Below are positions 13,373-20,073 of a stretch of 32,938 nucleotides of DNA, piece by piece (the stretch's first letter is position 1; each line of letters opens with the position of its first letter). The DNA is taken from positions 1 to 32,938 of the IMG/VR virus record IMGVR_UViG_3300043548_000077; one strand, written 5' to 3'. This stretch comes from a virus. The position numbers and the translations under genes are program-made. The notes beneath the pieces were generated by a model that searched no databases, was not told where the DNA came from, and worked only from the letters and a program-made list of their open reading frames with translations.

Positions 13373-13470
13373 GTGCAAATTTTTCCGCTTTTTCTTGTTT
13401 TGCCCTATTGCGAATCGGATTCGACTATGTCACAAACAATACAACGGAAACACAAACAAGGTGAATGAAA

Positions 13471-13650
13471 ATGGAAAATCGCCCTTTTAAAGACAAGTCA
13501 GATGAATGGCTACAAAATGCATTGACTCGTGCAATCGAATTGCAAGGCTTTACTTGGTCAATCGAGATAGCTAGAGGGGAAAGGCTTTTCAGGCTTGCCT
13601 CAAAAGAATTGCTTTTTCGTGCTTTACAGCAAATTGAGGGGAGTCGCTAA
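13471..13650 (+). CDS. Hypothetical protein, 59 aa, first rightward gene
   Basis: Not recognised. Starts MENRPFKDKSDEWLQNAL, helical and amphipathic with an arginine- and lysine-rich middle (IEIARGERLFRLASKELLF). AAGGTG is about seven bases before the ATG at 13471; the ATG at 13465 is too close to it. First of five small genes that end at the 14766 terminator and use more GC-rich codons than the replication genes. Confidence 0.72.
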   Translation: MENRPFKDKSDEWLQNALTRAIELQGFTWSIEIARGERLFRLASKELLFRALQQIEGSR

Positions 13651-13651
13651 C

Positions 13652-13717
13652 ATGGAAGCCGCGCTTTTGATCCTGTCAATTTGGGGCCTTGCCGCCCTAG
13701 TAATTTTCGCAGAATAA
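13652..13717 (+). CDS. Tiny membrane peptide, 21 aa
   Basis: ATG 13652 to TAA 13715-13717 encodes MEAALLILSIWGLAALVIFA plus E: one hydrophobic helix spanning nearly the whole peptide. GGGGAG lies eight bases upstream, and the same GGGGAGTC leader occurs before the next gene, so both look translated. It fills the gap between two real genes almost exactly. It could be a small membrane regulator, a holin-like or host-inhibitory peptide; nothing more can be read from so short a sequence. Confidence 0.62.
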   Translation: MEAALLILSIWGLAALVIFAE

Positions 13718-13730
13718 GGGGAGTCCAGCA

Positions 13731-13928
13731 ATGCTTAAGACAGTTTATTCGGCATACTCTACCGACGACATAGAAGCGGAGTTTGTCGCGGAGTTTGGAA
13801 AATACGACGACATTCCGCCCGATGTTCAAGTTTTGTCGCTGCATATCCTTGGGGTTAAGGTATCGTTGCTTTCCCTGCCCAAAGACTTGCAATCCGCTAT
13901 CCTATCCCTTGCCCTTGAAACCCTGTAA
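13731..13928 (+). CDS. Hypothetical protein, 65 aa
   Basis: Not recognised. Acidic N-terminal half (YSTDDIEAEFVAEFGKYDD) and a leucine-rich second half (VQVLSLHILGVKVSLLSLP, LQSAILSLALETL). GGGGAG is seven bases before the ATG. Second-to-last residues are hydrophobic but not long enough for a confident membrane call. Confidence 0.72.
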   Translation: MLKTVYSAYSTDDIEAEFVAEFGKYDDIPPDVQVLSLHILGVKVSLLSLPKDLQSAILSLALETL

Positions 13929-13943
13929 GAAGGAAAACCCGAC

Positions 13944-14096
13944 ATGATTAAAACTTACAAACTCGCCAAACCCGCCAATTGCGGATGGATCGCCCTTCCC
14001 CAAGGTCCTTTCACCTTGGCACAAGCGGAATCCCTGCGTGATGATATGATCCGCGCCGGGTTCTATGTTTATGTCGTGAATATCAACACAATCTAA
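13944..14096 (+). CDS. Hypothetical protein, 50 aa
   Basis: Hand translation from ATG 13944, with AAGGAAAA nine bases upstream. The peptide (MIKTYKLAKPANCGWIALP, then FTLAQAESLRDDMIRAGFYV) reads as a strand, a loop, a helix and a final strand (YVYVVNINTI), a compact alpha/beta fold. Not recognised. Followed by a small GCCC-TAAC-GGGC dyad before the next gene. Confidence 0.68.
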   Translation: MIKTYKLAKPANCGWIALPQGPFTLAQAESLRDDMIRAGFYVYVVNINTI

Positions 14097-14140
14097 CCGC
14101 TAACGCTAACCGCCCTAACGGGCTATGAGGAGTCTTAGCT

Positions 14141-14737
14141 ATGCAGAACGAAATCACCGACATGTCGCGTATCACGCTCGAACTGGACCCCACTGGGGCG
14201 ATTGAGACCTATATCTGGGACGAGATCACAGAATCCAAATGGTCGAGCCTTGAATCAATCGTCTCGCAACTCGAAAGCGCCTCGTGCAGTGCTGGCAGTT
14301 GGTCCGGCATGATTTATACCCGCGACATTCTGGACAAGCTGGGTGACTCGCAATGGGTTCAAGACATTGAGCAAGCGATTGCTGAGTATGAAGACGCCAC
14401 AGGAGAAGCCCCTACCTTTGACCCCTACGGCTCTGGGTTCAGCCTGTCAGCAACTGTGACCTTTGCAGTTGATTGGGTCGCTAACCGCATTGCGTCTCGG
14501 CTGCGCTATCTGAGAAGTCCTGCCGTGGTCACATGCGCAAGCGATAGCCTCGACCCTTTCCCGGATGTGATAGCCTTCCCCAGTGAATGGGAAGCGACTG
14601 ACTGGGTATCGGATGAGGTGCAGCGCCGCATTGCCCATAGGGTTCAGCATAGCCCCTATCCTGTCACAGATGAGGGGTTGCAGCAGTGGGAAGAAGAAGA
14701 GATGCAGTTGATCCGGCTTGAGGTCGAGCGACTCTGA
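14141..14737 (+). CDS. Hypothetical acidic protein, 198 aa
   Basis: The largest product of the rightward mini-cassette, acidic (many E and D; LQQWEEEEMQLIRLEVERL at the C-terminus), with tryptophans spread through helical segments (VSQLESASCSAGSWSGM, WVQDIEQAIAEYEDATGE, FAVDWVANRIASRLRYL). No catalytic or membrane motif seen. GAGGAG lies about eight bases before the ATG. An intrinsic terminator follows 29 bases after its stop. Function unknown; an early host-takeover protein is possible from location only. Confidence 0.82.
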   Translation: MQNEITDMSRITLELDPTGAIETYIWDEITESKWSSLESIVSQLESASCSAGSWSGMIYTRDILDKLGDSQWVQDIEQAIAEYEDATGEAPTFDPYGSGFSLSATVTFAVDWVANRIASRLRYLRSPAVVTCASDSLDPFPDVIAFPSEWEATDWVSDEVQRRIAHRVQHSPYPVTDEGLQQWEEEEMQLIRLEVERL

Positions 14738-14765
14738 TTCTTCTGTCGCAGATACCGCCAAGGAT

Positions 14766-14794
14766 AGCCCGGCCAAGTGCTGGGCTTTTCTTTG
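14766..14794 (+). terminator. Intrinsic terminator of the 13471-14737 cassette
   Basis: Stem AGCCCGGC / GCTGGGCT (eight pairs including one G-U) around a CAAGT loop, followed at once by TTTCTTTG. Shortly after lies a second hairpin AGCCCG-N7-CGGGCT (14809-14827) followed by TTTA, which may back it up. This separates the small-gene cassette from the structural region. Confidence 0.85.
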
Positions 14795-14808
14795 TGTGGC
14801 GTTATGTT

Positions 14809-14830
14809 AGCCCGGACATATCGGGCTTTA
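14809..14830 (+). terminator. Second, weaker terminator-like hairpin
   Basis: AGCCCG (14809-14814), 7-base loop, CGGGCT (14822-14827), then TTA. The arms share sequence with the first terminator's arms (AGCCCG/GGGCT). The T-run is short, so it may be a processing or back-up site. Confidence 0.45.
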
Positions 14831-14975
14831 GGATAGACTTTCAATGCTAAATTCAATGTGATGGAAAGTGCCAAAAGGGTTGCCGATTCGCTCCCCTCTG
14901 TCAACATTTTGATTTGTCAAGGAAATTTCTTGCACATTTTTACCATAGGCGGAAATCCGCGCATGATTTTCCCCC

Positions 14976-15005
14976 TTGACACCCCTATGGGTCCCCTGAT
15001 ATTAT
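14976..15005 (+). promoter_or_regulatory. Rightward sigma70-type promoter
   Basis: Perfect TTGACA (14976-14981), 18-base spacer and TATTAT (15000-15005; five of six). The spacer holds a dyad ACCC-CTAT-GGGT, a plausible operator, and a palindrome GCGGAAATCCGC lies 16 bases upstream of the -35. It has the best -10 match of the promoters listed here and would read towards the HNH-like and terminase genes. Confidence 0.65.
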
Positions 15006-15140
15006 GCGCCGGAGTGATTCGGCAGGGGGTAACCCGCTACATAGCCAAGACAAAAAATTTAATCGTGTAAAAAATGCAGAGAAAAAACAAATACTTGTAA
15101 GATTTCTGCAAAAAAAAACAAAAAAAGTTGAGTTCCGCCC

Positions 15141-15171
15141 TTGACAAGAGCCAACTGTACACCCATATACT
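15141..15171 (+). promoter_or_regulatory. Rightward AACTGTACA-type promoter
   Basis: TTGACA (15141-15146), CCAACTGTACA in the spacer, then CATATACT with TATACT at 15166-15171 (19-base spacer) or CATATA at 17. A-tracts at 15108-15127 could act as an UP element. It is the third rightward-arm signal before the HNH-like gene and nearly identical to the 15929 copy that follows that gene. Confidence 0.68.
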
Positions 15172-15311
15172 AAAAAGTCCTTCCCCCGCCCCTGAATATA
15201 TACTAACAAGATAGATGGTACAGAATCTCCCATATAAGGAGTGTAAGGATCACTAGATAAGGTAATATCGGAGGTAGATAGAGATAACCTTACTTATCAT
15301 AGTATCCTATA

Positions 15312-15340
15312 TTGACATATCCTAACTGAGTTCCTATGTA
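15312..15340 (+). promoter_or_regulatory. Candidate promoter just before the HNH-like gene
   Basis: TTGACA (15312-15317), 17-base spacer, TATGTA (15335-15340), 34 bases before the chosen ATG at 15374. Lacks AACTGTACA. Its position makes an upstream ATG at 15341 impossible as a start for transcripts from it. Confidence 0.5.
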
Positions 15341-15373
15341 ATGGGTAACAACCAAACAAGAGGACTTAGAGAT

Positions 15374-15886
15374 ATGGACTACAAAGGCTACACAATTGAC
15401 CAGATCAAGGACTTGTTGGACTATGATCCTGAGAAGGGTGAGTTTACTTCTAAGAGGAGTGGCAAGACCCTCATTGGGAGAGACTTTTCTCATAGGGTTG
15501 ATGGGACTAAAGAGATTGTCAAGTTCTGGTTAGCTAGAGTAGCTGTCATGTTTGTCAAGAATGACTACATTGATGACAAGGATAGAGTGATCTACAAGGA
15601 CAAGGACATCTACAATCTCAAAGCTGATAACCTTGTTGTCGTTCCCTACAACCAAGTGTACATGAAAGATGCCAATGATCCTGTCAATCGGTACTATGAG
15701 ACTGAGGAAGAGCATATCTTTGTAGGTTCGATGAACAGATTGTTTGTCGTTAGGAGAGGGCCTGAACAGGCTATCTACCGTACCTATAGCAAACAAGAGG
15801 CTATAGAAGTGAGGGATCGTTGGTTGCAATCTGGGAAGATTCTGCACGAATGGGATGCAACAATGCCTGAAATGTTCAGAAACTGA
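15374..15886 (+). CDS. HNH-like DNA-binding protein lacking clear catalytic histidines
   Basis: A 170-residue protein. The N-terminal half has the layout of phage HNH homing endonucleases: IKDLLDYDPEKGEFTSKRSG (like L-x-Y-D-P-x-T-G-x-x-x-W), then a helix FWLARVAVMFV where the HR-x-A motif would be, then DIYNLKADNLVVV in place of the D-N-x-x-x-N-L-R motif. The two histidines of HNH are not seen at these places, so it may be a non-cutting, DNA-binding relative. I chose ATG 15374, ten bases after AGAGG; an ATG at 15341 has no ribosome-binding site. The gene is flanked by two near-identical promoter copies. Codons are AT-rich. The family call is moderate. Confidence 0.6.
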   Translation: MDYKGYTIDQIKDLLDYDPEKGEFTSKRSGKTLIGRDFSHRVDGTKEIVKFWLARVAVMFVKNDYIDDKDRVIYKDKDIYNLKADNLVVVPYNQVYMKDANDPVNRYYETEEEHIFVGSMNRLFVVRRGPEQAIYRTYSKQEAIEVRDRWLQSGKILHEWDATMPEMFRN

Positions 15887-15901
15887 GGGGAAAATATAAA
15901 A

Positions 15902-15923
15902 AAAGTGATATTTTTATCACTTT
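15902..15923 (+). terminator. AT-rich hairpin after the HNH-like gene
   Basis: AAAGTGATA (15902-15910), TTTT loop, TATCACTTT (15915-15923): a perfect nine-pair dyad with A residues before and T residues after. It lies 16 bases after the stop and just before the terminase promoter. It can serve as a weak terminator in either direction or as an operator. Confidence 0.5.
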
Positions 15924-15928
15924 ACCCC

Positions 15929-15957
15929 TTGACAAAAGCCAACTGTACAACTATATA
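15929..15957 (+). promoter_or_regulatory. Promoter with AACTGTACA operator before terminase
   Basis: TTGACA (15929-15934), 17-base spacer with GCCAACTGTACAAC, TATATA (15952-15957). It is the best of the five copies and probably drives the packaging and structural genes, about 280 bases before the small terminase. A GAATC site follows at 15994-15998. Confidence 0.75.
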
Positions 15958-16021
15958 CCAACAAGCAAGCCACAACCATCACATTCTCTCACCGAATCAT
16001 TTAAGTACGAAATGGGTGCCG

Positions 16022-16171
16022 ATGTGGTTTGCTACTCTACCTATAAGACCTGTTACGCCTTCTGGAAAGTCAGATTACAATGCTGACTGTAAACCCAAGC
16101 GCACCCCAACGGGTTACTACCAACCGCGCTTGATCCGTCGCGGTATAGAAGTAACTGAACAGTTGGTATAA
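16022..16171 (+). CDS. Possible small basic protein, 49 aa
   Basis: Open frame from ATG 16022 to TAA 16169-16171, MWFATLPIRPVTPSGKSDY to RRGIEVTEQLV, in the leader between the promoter and the small terminase. Sequence character (KPKRTPTGYYQPRLIRRG) looks protein-like, but no good ribosome-binding site is visible and a GTG at 16016 is an alternative. Treat as unproven. Confidence 0.35.
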   Translation: MWFATLPIRPVTPSGKSDYNADCKPKRTPTGYYQPRLIRRGIEVTEQLV

Positions 16172-16237
16172 TGGTCTGGTTCCACTCGGATCGTGCTAAC
16201 GGATCGCCAATTCAATTTCAGCTAACAGGTGATAGAT

Positions 16238-16621
16238 ATGGCTGAGAAGCTGAAACACAATCTCCACATTGCTACCTACATTCGTAAGGCCATTCGGGCT
16301 GGTGTAGCAATGAAGGTCATCTTGGACAATATCCAGAAGTATGACCATGCACCCTCTTCCATGAACGGTATGTACAAGACCTACCGTAACGACATTGCAG
16401 AAGCTAGGGCTGATATTCAAGAAGCAGTAGGTAATGTTGTTGTCAACAAAGCCCTTGAGGGCGACCTTAAAGCTGCTGAACTCTTCCTTCGTAGTAAGGC
16501 TGGTTGGAACCCGACAATCAAGGTTGAAGAAGTTGACCCCGAAGAAGTCAAAGAAGACACTGGGGCTATTGATGATCTTCTTGCACTCCTTGGTAAAAGA
16601 AAAGTAGAACAAGACGAATGA
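16238..16621 (+). CDS. Terminase small subunit (probable)
   Basis: A 127-residue helical protein: N-terminal helix-turn-helix-like region (IRKAIRAGVAMKVILDNIQKY, then SMNGMYKTYRNDIAEARADI), a helical centre (VVVNKALEGDLKAAELFLR) ending in SKAGWNP, which resembles the ALEGD-x-xAA-x-x-FLR-x-KAGW pattern of small terminases that bind the packaging site, and an acidic, lysine-rich tail. ATG 16238 has AGGTG seven bases upstream; a GTG at 16229 is in frame. It overlaps the large subunit by 4 bases. Identification rests on pattern and on its place before TerL. Confidence 0.82.
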   Translation: MAEKLKHNLHIATYIRKAIRAGVAMKVILDNIQKYDHAPSSMNGMYKTYRNDIAEARADIQEAVGNVVVNKALEGDLKAAELFLRSKAGWNPTIKVEEVDPEEVKEDTGAIDDLLALLGKRKVEQDE

Positions 16622-17997
16622 GTAAGAACGGTCTTCCAATCCATGCTGATGATCTAAGGGCTATGGGTGAAGACCTAACTTCTTTGTTGTCGCAGCTTCC
16701 CCAAGCTAAAGCAGAAGAACTCCTCTACAATTGGCCCTTCTGGGCTAGACCACAACAGATCGCCCCTGTTGGTGACTGGAACACTTGGTTCATCAATGCT
16801 GGTCGTGGTTTCGGTAAGACCCGTGCTGGTGTTGAGTGGGTCCGTGGTAAAGTGATGCAAGGCCATAAGCGTATTGCTGCCATTGCTGCTACAAACTCCG
16901 ACATTGAACGGGTTATGATTAACGGTGAGTCAGGTTTCCTTGCTCGTTGCTGGAAGAATGACAAGACTGTGAAAGGTGTGCCTCTAGGGAAGCCTTTGTG
17001 GTCGCCAACCAAACGTCTTCTGACGTGGGAGAATGGTGCCTACGTCCAGTTCTTTAGCGCAGAAGAGCCTGAACGTCTCCGTGGTCCTCAGTTTGAGGTT
17101 GCTTGGTGTGATGAACTTGCTGCTTGGAATAAAGACAGAGACACTTGGGATATGCTCCAATTCTGTCTCCGTCTAGGTAAGCATCCACAAATTTGTGTAA
17201 CCACAACGCCAAAGCCTACAAAACTCGTTAGAGACATTCTCAAGAACCCTAAGACCGTTGTGACCTATGGTTCTACATTCGATAACTCTGCTAACCTTGC
17301 CACAAGCTATATTGAAGCAGTTAAATCTCAATATGAAGGCACTCGCCTTGGTCGTCAGGAACTCTACGCAGAAGTCCTAGATGAAGCCTCTGGTGCCTTG
17401 TGGAACCGTCAACTCCTAGCAACTTGTGAAGTTGAAGTTGATAACCCCGTAGAGTTTGCAGAAACACTTGCTCGTGTTGTGGTATCAGTCGATCCGGCTG
17501 TCTCCGCTAACAGTGAAAGTGACATGACTGGTATTGTTGTGGCAGGGCAAGACATCAACGGTGTCTGCTATATCCTACAAGATGCCACAGATAGATATTC
17601 TCCCGAAGGTTGGGCTGCTAAAGCAATCGAACTCTATAACCTGTATGGTGCAGATCGTATTGTTGCAGAACGCAACCAAGGTGGTGAGATGGTTCGCTAC
17701 ACATTCAAGAGTGTAGATGAGACTATCCCCATTAAACTCGTACACGCATCCCGTGGTAAGTTCGCTCGTGCAGAACCTGTCTCGGCCCTCTATGAACGGG
17801 GTCGGGTAAAGCATGTCAAGGGTCTAGATGCCCTAGAAGATCAGATGGTCCAGTGGGAGCCTTTGGGTTCTGTTGGTTCACCTGATAGACTTGATGCTAT
17901 GGTCTGGGCTGTAACAGAACTTGCCCTAAAGGGTGTGGCTAAACCTGAACTCAATTTGGCCTATGCTGATGCGAAAGGTCTTCTCAGCCGGAATTAG
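16618..17997 (+). CDS. Terminase large subunit
   Basis: A 459-residue packaging motor. ATPase: Walker A GRGFGKT (62-68), Walker B VAWCDE (D165, E166), motif III TTTPKP (195-200). RNase H-like nuclease: SVDPAVS (D292), VAERNQGG (E351) and RLDAMVWA (D426). The N-terminus (NWPFWARPQQIAPVGDW, NAGRGFGKTRAG) is close in style to large terminases of alphaproteobacterial phages and gene transfer agents. It pumps DNA through the portal and cuts it. Length is normal. It overlaps the small subunit by 4 bases and is followed by the portal after eight bases. Confidence 0.96.
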   Translation: MSKNGLPIHADDLRAMGEDLTSLLSQLPQAKAEELLYNWPFWARPQQIAPVGDWNTWFINAGRGFGKTRAGVEWVRGKVMQGHKRIAAIAATNSDIERVMINGESGFLARCWKNDKTVKGVPLGKPLWSPTKRLLTWENGAYVQFFSAEEPERLRGPQFEVAWCDELAAWNKDRDTWDMLQFCLRLGKHPQICVTTTPKPTKLVRDILKNPKTVVTYGSTFDNSANLATSYIEAVKSQYEGTRLGRQELYAEVLDEASGALWNRQLLATCEVEVDNPVEFAETLARVVVSVDPAVSANSESDMTGIVVAGQDINGVCYILQDATDRYSPEGWAAKAIELYNLYGADRIVAERNQGGEMVRYTFKSVDETIPIKLVHASRGKFARAEPVSALYERGRVKHVKGLDALEDQMVQWEPLGSVGSPDRLDAMVWAVTELALKGVAKPELNLAYADAKGLLSRN

Positions 17998-18005
17998 GTA
18001 GTGAA

Positions 18006-19352
18006 ATGAAGAAACTCTCGGAAACCGCAGCCAAGATTGAACTTGGTGTCTACGGAAAGAACACTTATACCGGGGACATCCGGGCTGACGAGTTTCTTCA
18101 AGAACTCAAAGGTAAGAAGGCGATCCAGAAGTATCGTGAGATGCGTGACAACAACGCGATTGTCGGCTCCATCATGTATGCTGTGGAACAGACCCTCCGC
18201 GATGTCAAAGTTGATGTGGTCCCTGCTGACGACAGCGAAGCTGCTAAAGAAGGTGCAGTCTTCCTCAAATCTGTCATTGAGGATATGGATCACAGCCTTG
18301 ACGATCATATCTCAGAAGCCCTGTCGTACCTGACCTATGGCTTTTCGTGGTTCGAGGTTGTCTACAAGGTCCGTGCTGGTGATGCTCGCTCGCCTAAGAA
18401 AAACTCTAAGCATGAAGATGGTCGTATCGGTGTAAAGAAGATTGCTATCCGCGCACCGTGGACTGTAGAGACTTTCCAAGTTGACCAGAACACTGGTGAA
18501 ATTCTTGGCATGTACCAAGAGGCTGTTTGGGGCAAGCCCCCTAAGATGATCCCTGTCGAAAAATCCCTGTATTATCGCACAACGAGCCTCAACAATGATC
18601 CCTCTGGTCGCTCCGTTCTTCGCAACGCTTATGTTTCTTACACTTACCTCAACAAGATTCAAGGATATGAAGCTATTGCTATTGAGCGAGAACTTCATGG
18701 GGTGCCTGTTGGCCGTATGCCTGCGGAGTATCTGAGTGCAGATGCTACTGCCGATCAGGCTGCACTTCGTACCCAATTTGAGCGTATCCTTCGTGACCTC
18801 AAGAACAACGAACAAGGCTATGCCCTTCTTCCCTCGGACCTGTATGTAGATGCTGATGGCAAACCTACTAACCAGCGTCTCATGGACGTGGAGTTGATTA
18901 CTGCTAATGGCTCTCGCTCCATCGACATTGATCCTGTTGTTAAGCGTTACCAGCATGATATTGCTCGTAGCCTTATGGCTGAGTTTCTTATGCTTGGTAG
19001 TGGCTCTGGTTCTTACGCTCTGTCAAAGACTAAGACTGACCTCTTCCTCAGAAGCCTCGAAAGCTACATCAACACGATTGTAGATGTCCTGAATAAGCAA
19101 CTTGTTGAACGTCTGTGGCAGTTGAATGGACTTGATTGGTCCACCATGCCTAAACTTGTTGCTGGTGACGTTGCTCCCCACGATCTTCGTGAAATTGCTT
19201 CCTTCCTGCGTAACATCAATGGCGCTGGTATTGAACTTCAAGATCAGACTGAGGTTGTTACTGACCTTATGTCAATTGCTGAGATTGATTTCGATAGTTC
19301 CAAATATGAAGCTAAACTCAACAAACCTGTGAAGGATGCTACAGATGGCTGA
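18006..19352 (+). CDS. Portal protein, Mu gp29-like (DUF935 type)
   Basis: A 448-residue portal that forms the 12-subunit channel at the capsid vertex. Typical features are YREMRDNNAIVGSIMYAVEQ near the N-terminus, the SYLTYGFSWFEVVYK strand-helix segment, RAPWTVETF, and the loop DPSGRSVLRNAYVSYTYL, all resembling the DUF935/Mu gp29 family. The C-terminal domain includes a helix with SYINTIVDVLNKQLVERLW. It lies in the expected terminase-portal-protease order. AGGTAGTG precedes the ATG. Confidence 0.9.
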   Translation: MKKLSETAAKIELGVYGKNTYTGDIRADEFLQELKGKKAIQKYREMRDNNAIVGSIMYAVEQTLRDVKVDVVPADDSEAAKEGAVFLKSVIEDMDHSLDDHISEALSYLTYGFSWFEVVYKVRAGDARSPKKNSKHEDGRIGVKKIAIRAPWTVETFQVDQNTGEILGMYQEAVWGKPPKMIPVEKSLYYRTTSLNNDPSGRSVLRNAYVSYTYLNKIQGYEAIAIERELHGVPVGRMPAEYLSADATADQAALRTQFERILRDLKNNEQGYALLPSDLYVDADGKPTNQRLMDVELITANGSRSIDIDPVVKRYQHDIARSLMAEFLMLGSGSGSYALSKTKTDLFLRSLESYINTIVDVLNKQLVERLWQLNGLDWSTMPKLVAGDVAPHDLREIASFLRNINGAGIELQDQTEVVTDLMSIAEIDFDSSKYEAKLNKPVKDATDG

Positions 19353-20073
19353 TTGGGGACACCTCACTCTTAGGGATAGTTACTTCTCCATCGCTCAAGG
19401 TCAGTTTGATGGCTACTCTGTTGTCAATGTCACTGGGTATAATGCAGACGTTGACTCTGGTGGTGACGAGACTGTCTGGGCGGCTGGGGGATTGTACCCT
19501 TGGTCCGTCTGGGACTCTGTGAGGGTCGTCACAGTCGTCTCTGCATCTGCCTCCGACACAGGGTCTGTTGTGGTAAGCGGCCTAGACGCAAACTTCAATC
19601 CTATCACAGAAGAGATTGATTGTCGTGGTCTTACCCCCACCACAGGCACTGTGCAGTTTAAGCGTGTAAACTCTGCTGTCTATAAGAATGGTGCAACTAA
19701 CAACGCTGGCAACATTACGCTTACTGCCAACGGAAACACTGTTGGGCTTATCCAAGCTGGTATTGGTCAAACCCTTAATGGCATCTACACGGTCCCTGCT
19801 GGACACACAGCTTACATCGTCTCTGGCGATTTTAGTGTTCAGAAAGGTGAAGATTCTCAGGTTCGCTTCTTTATTCGACCATTTGGTCAAGGTTTCCGTA
19901 TTGCTCACATTGGTGAAGTTTACGAAAACACCTACAGATACGACTTCTACGCCCCTGTTGCAATGCCTGAAAAAACTGACCTTGATGTACAAGCCGCTCA
20001 GGTTGAAACGAACAATACACGAGTTACCACAAACTTTTCTATGATTTTGGTGAGGAACAATGCCGTACAGTAG
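19345..20073 (+). CDS. Putative virion structural protein, beta-rich (242 aa)
   Basis: Starts MADWGHLTLRDSYFSIAQG. Almost wholly beta: repeated strand-turn patterns rich in T, V, N and G (SVVNVTGYNADVDSGG, GSVVVSGLDANFNPITEE, AGNITLTANGNTVG). There is no catalytic motif; the later part, with FSVQKGEDSQVRFFIRPF and YENTYRYDFYAPVAMPE, resembles capsid-associated or decoration proteins of marine phages. ATG 19345 has AAGGA upstream and overlaps the portal end by 8 bases. Position between portal and protease suggests a head-associated protein; exact role unproven. Confidence 0.75.
   Translation: MADWGHLTLRDSYFSIAQGQFDGYSVVNVTGYNADVDSGGDETVWAAGGLYPWSVWDSVRVVTVVSASASDTGSVVVSGLDANFNPITEEIDCRGLTPTTGTVQFKRVNSAVYKNGATNNAGNITLTANGNTVGLIQAGIGQTLNGIYTVPAGHTAYIVSGDFSVQKGEDSQVRFFIRPFGQGFRIAHIGEVYENTYRYDFYAPVAMPEKTDLDVQAAQVETNNTRVTTNFSMILVRNNAVQ

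Larger units (their letters stand above)
12899..13470. other. Non-coding divergent control region
   Basis: About 570 bases between the first leftward and first rightward gene, without a believable gene; plus-strand frames here read through the repeats and have no ribosome-binding site. It holds the direct repeats (12960-13088), a hairpin GTAACA-TTTTT-TGTTAC (13209-13225), 11 GANTC sites between 12934 and 13422, candidate promoters in both directions, and an AT-rich segment (13360-13410). It is the best candidate in the window for a replication origin or early switch. Confidence 0.7.
14831..15373. other. Regulatory intergenic region
   Basis: About 540 bases without a supported gene. It contains a palindrome GCGGA-AA-TCCGC (14949-14960), a strong rightward promoter (14976-15005), GATTC sites at 14885, 15016 and a GAATC at 15223, A-tracts (15108-15127), the AACTGTACA promoter (15141-15171), the block shared with 10061-10120 (to about 15290) and a third promoter (15312-15340). 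A 70-residue plus frame at 14858 crosses the first promoter and lacks a ribosome-binding site. Confidence 0.65.

Noticed and set aside
14858-15070. A 70-residue plus-strand frame after the terminator
   Set aside because: No Shine-Dalgarno sequence, and it spans the TTGACA-TATTAT promoter and a palindrome.
15902-15923. Phage attachment site or integration signal
   Set aside because: No integrase or tRNA fragment is present; the dyad fits a weak terminator or operator.
16172-16237. tRNA gene in the leader before the small terminase
   Set aside because: GGTTCCACTC looked like a T-arm, but no cloverleaf with acceptor and anticodon stems can be drawn.
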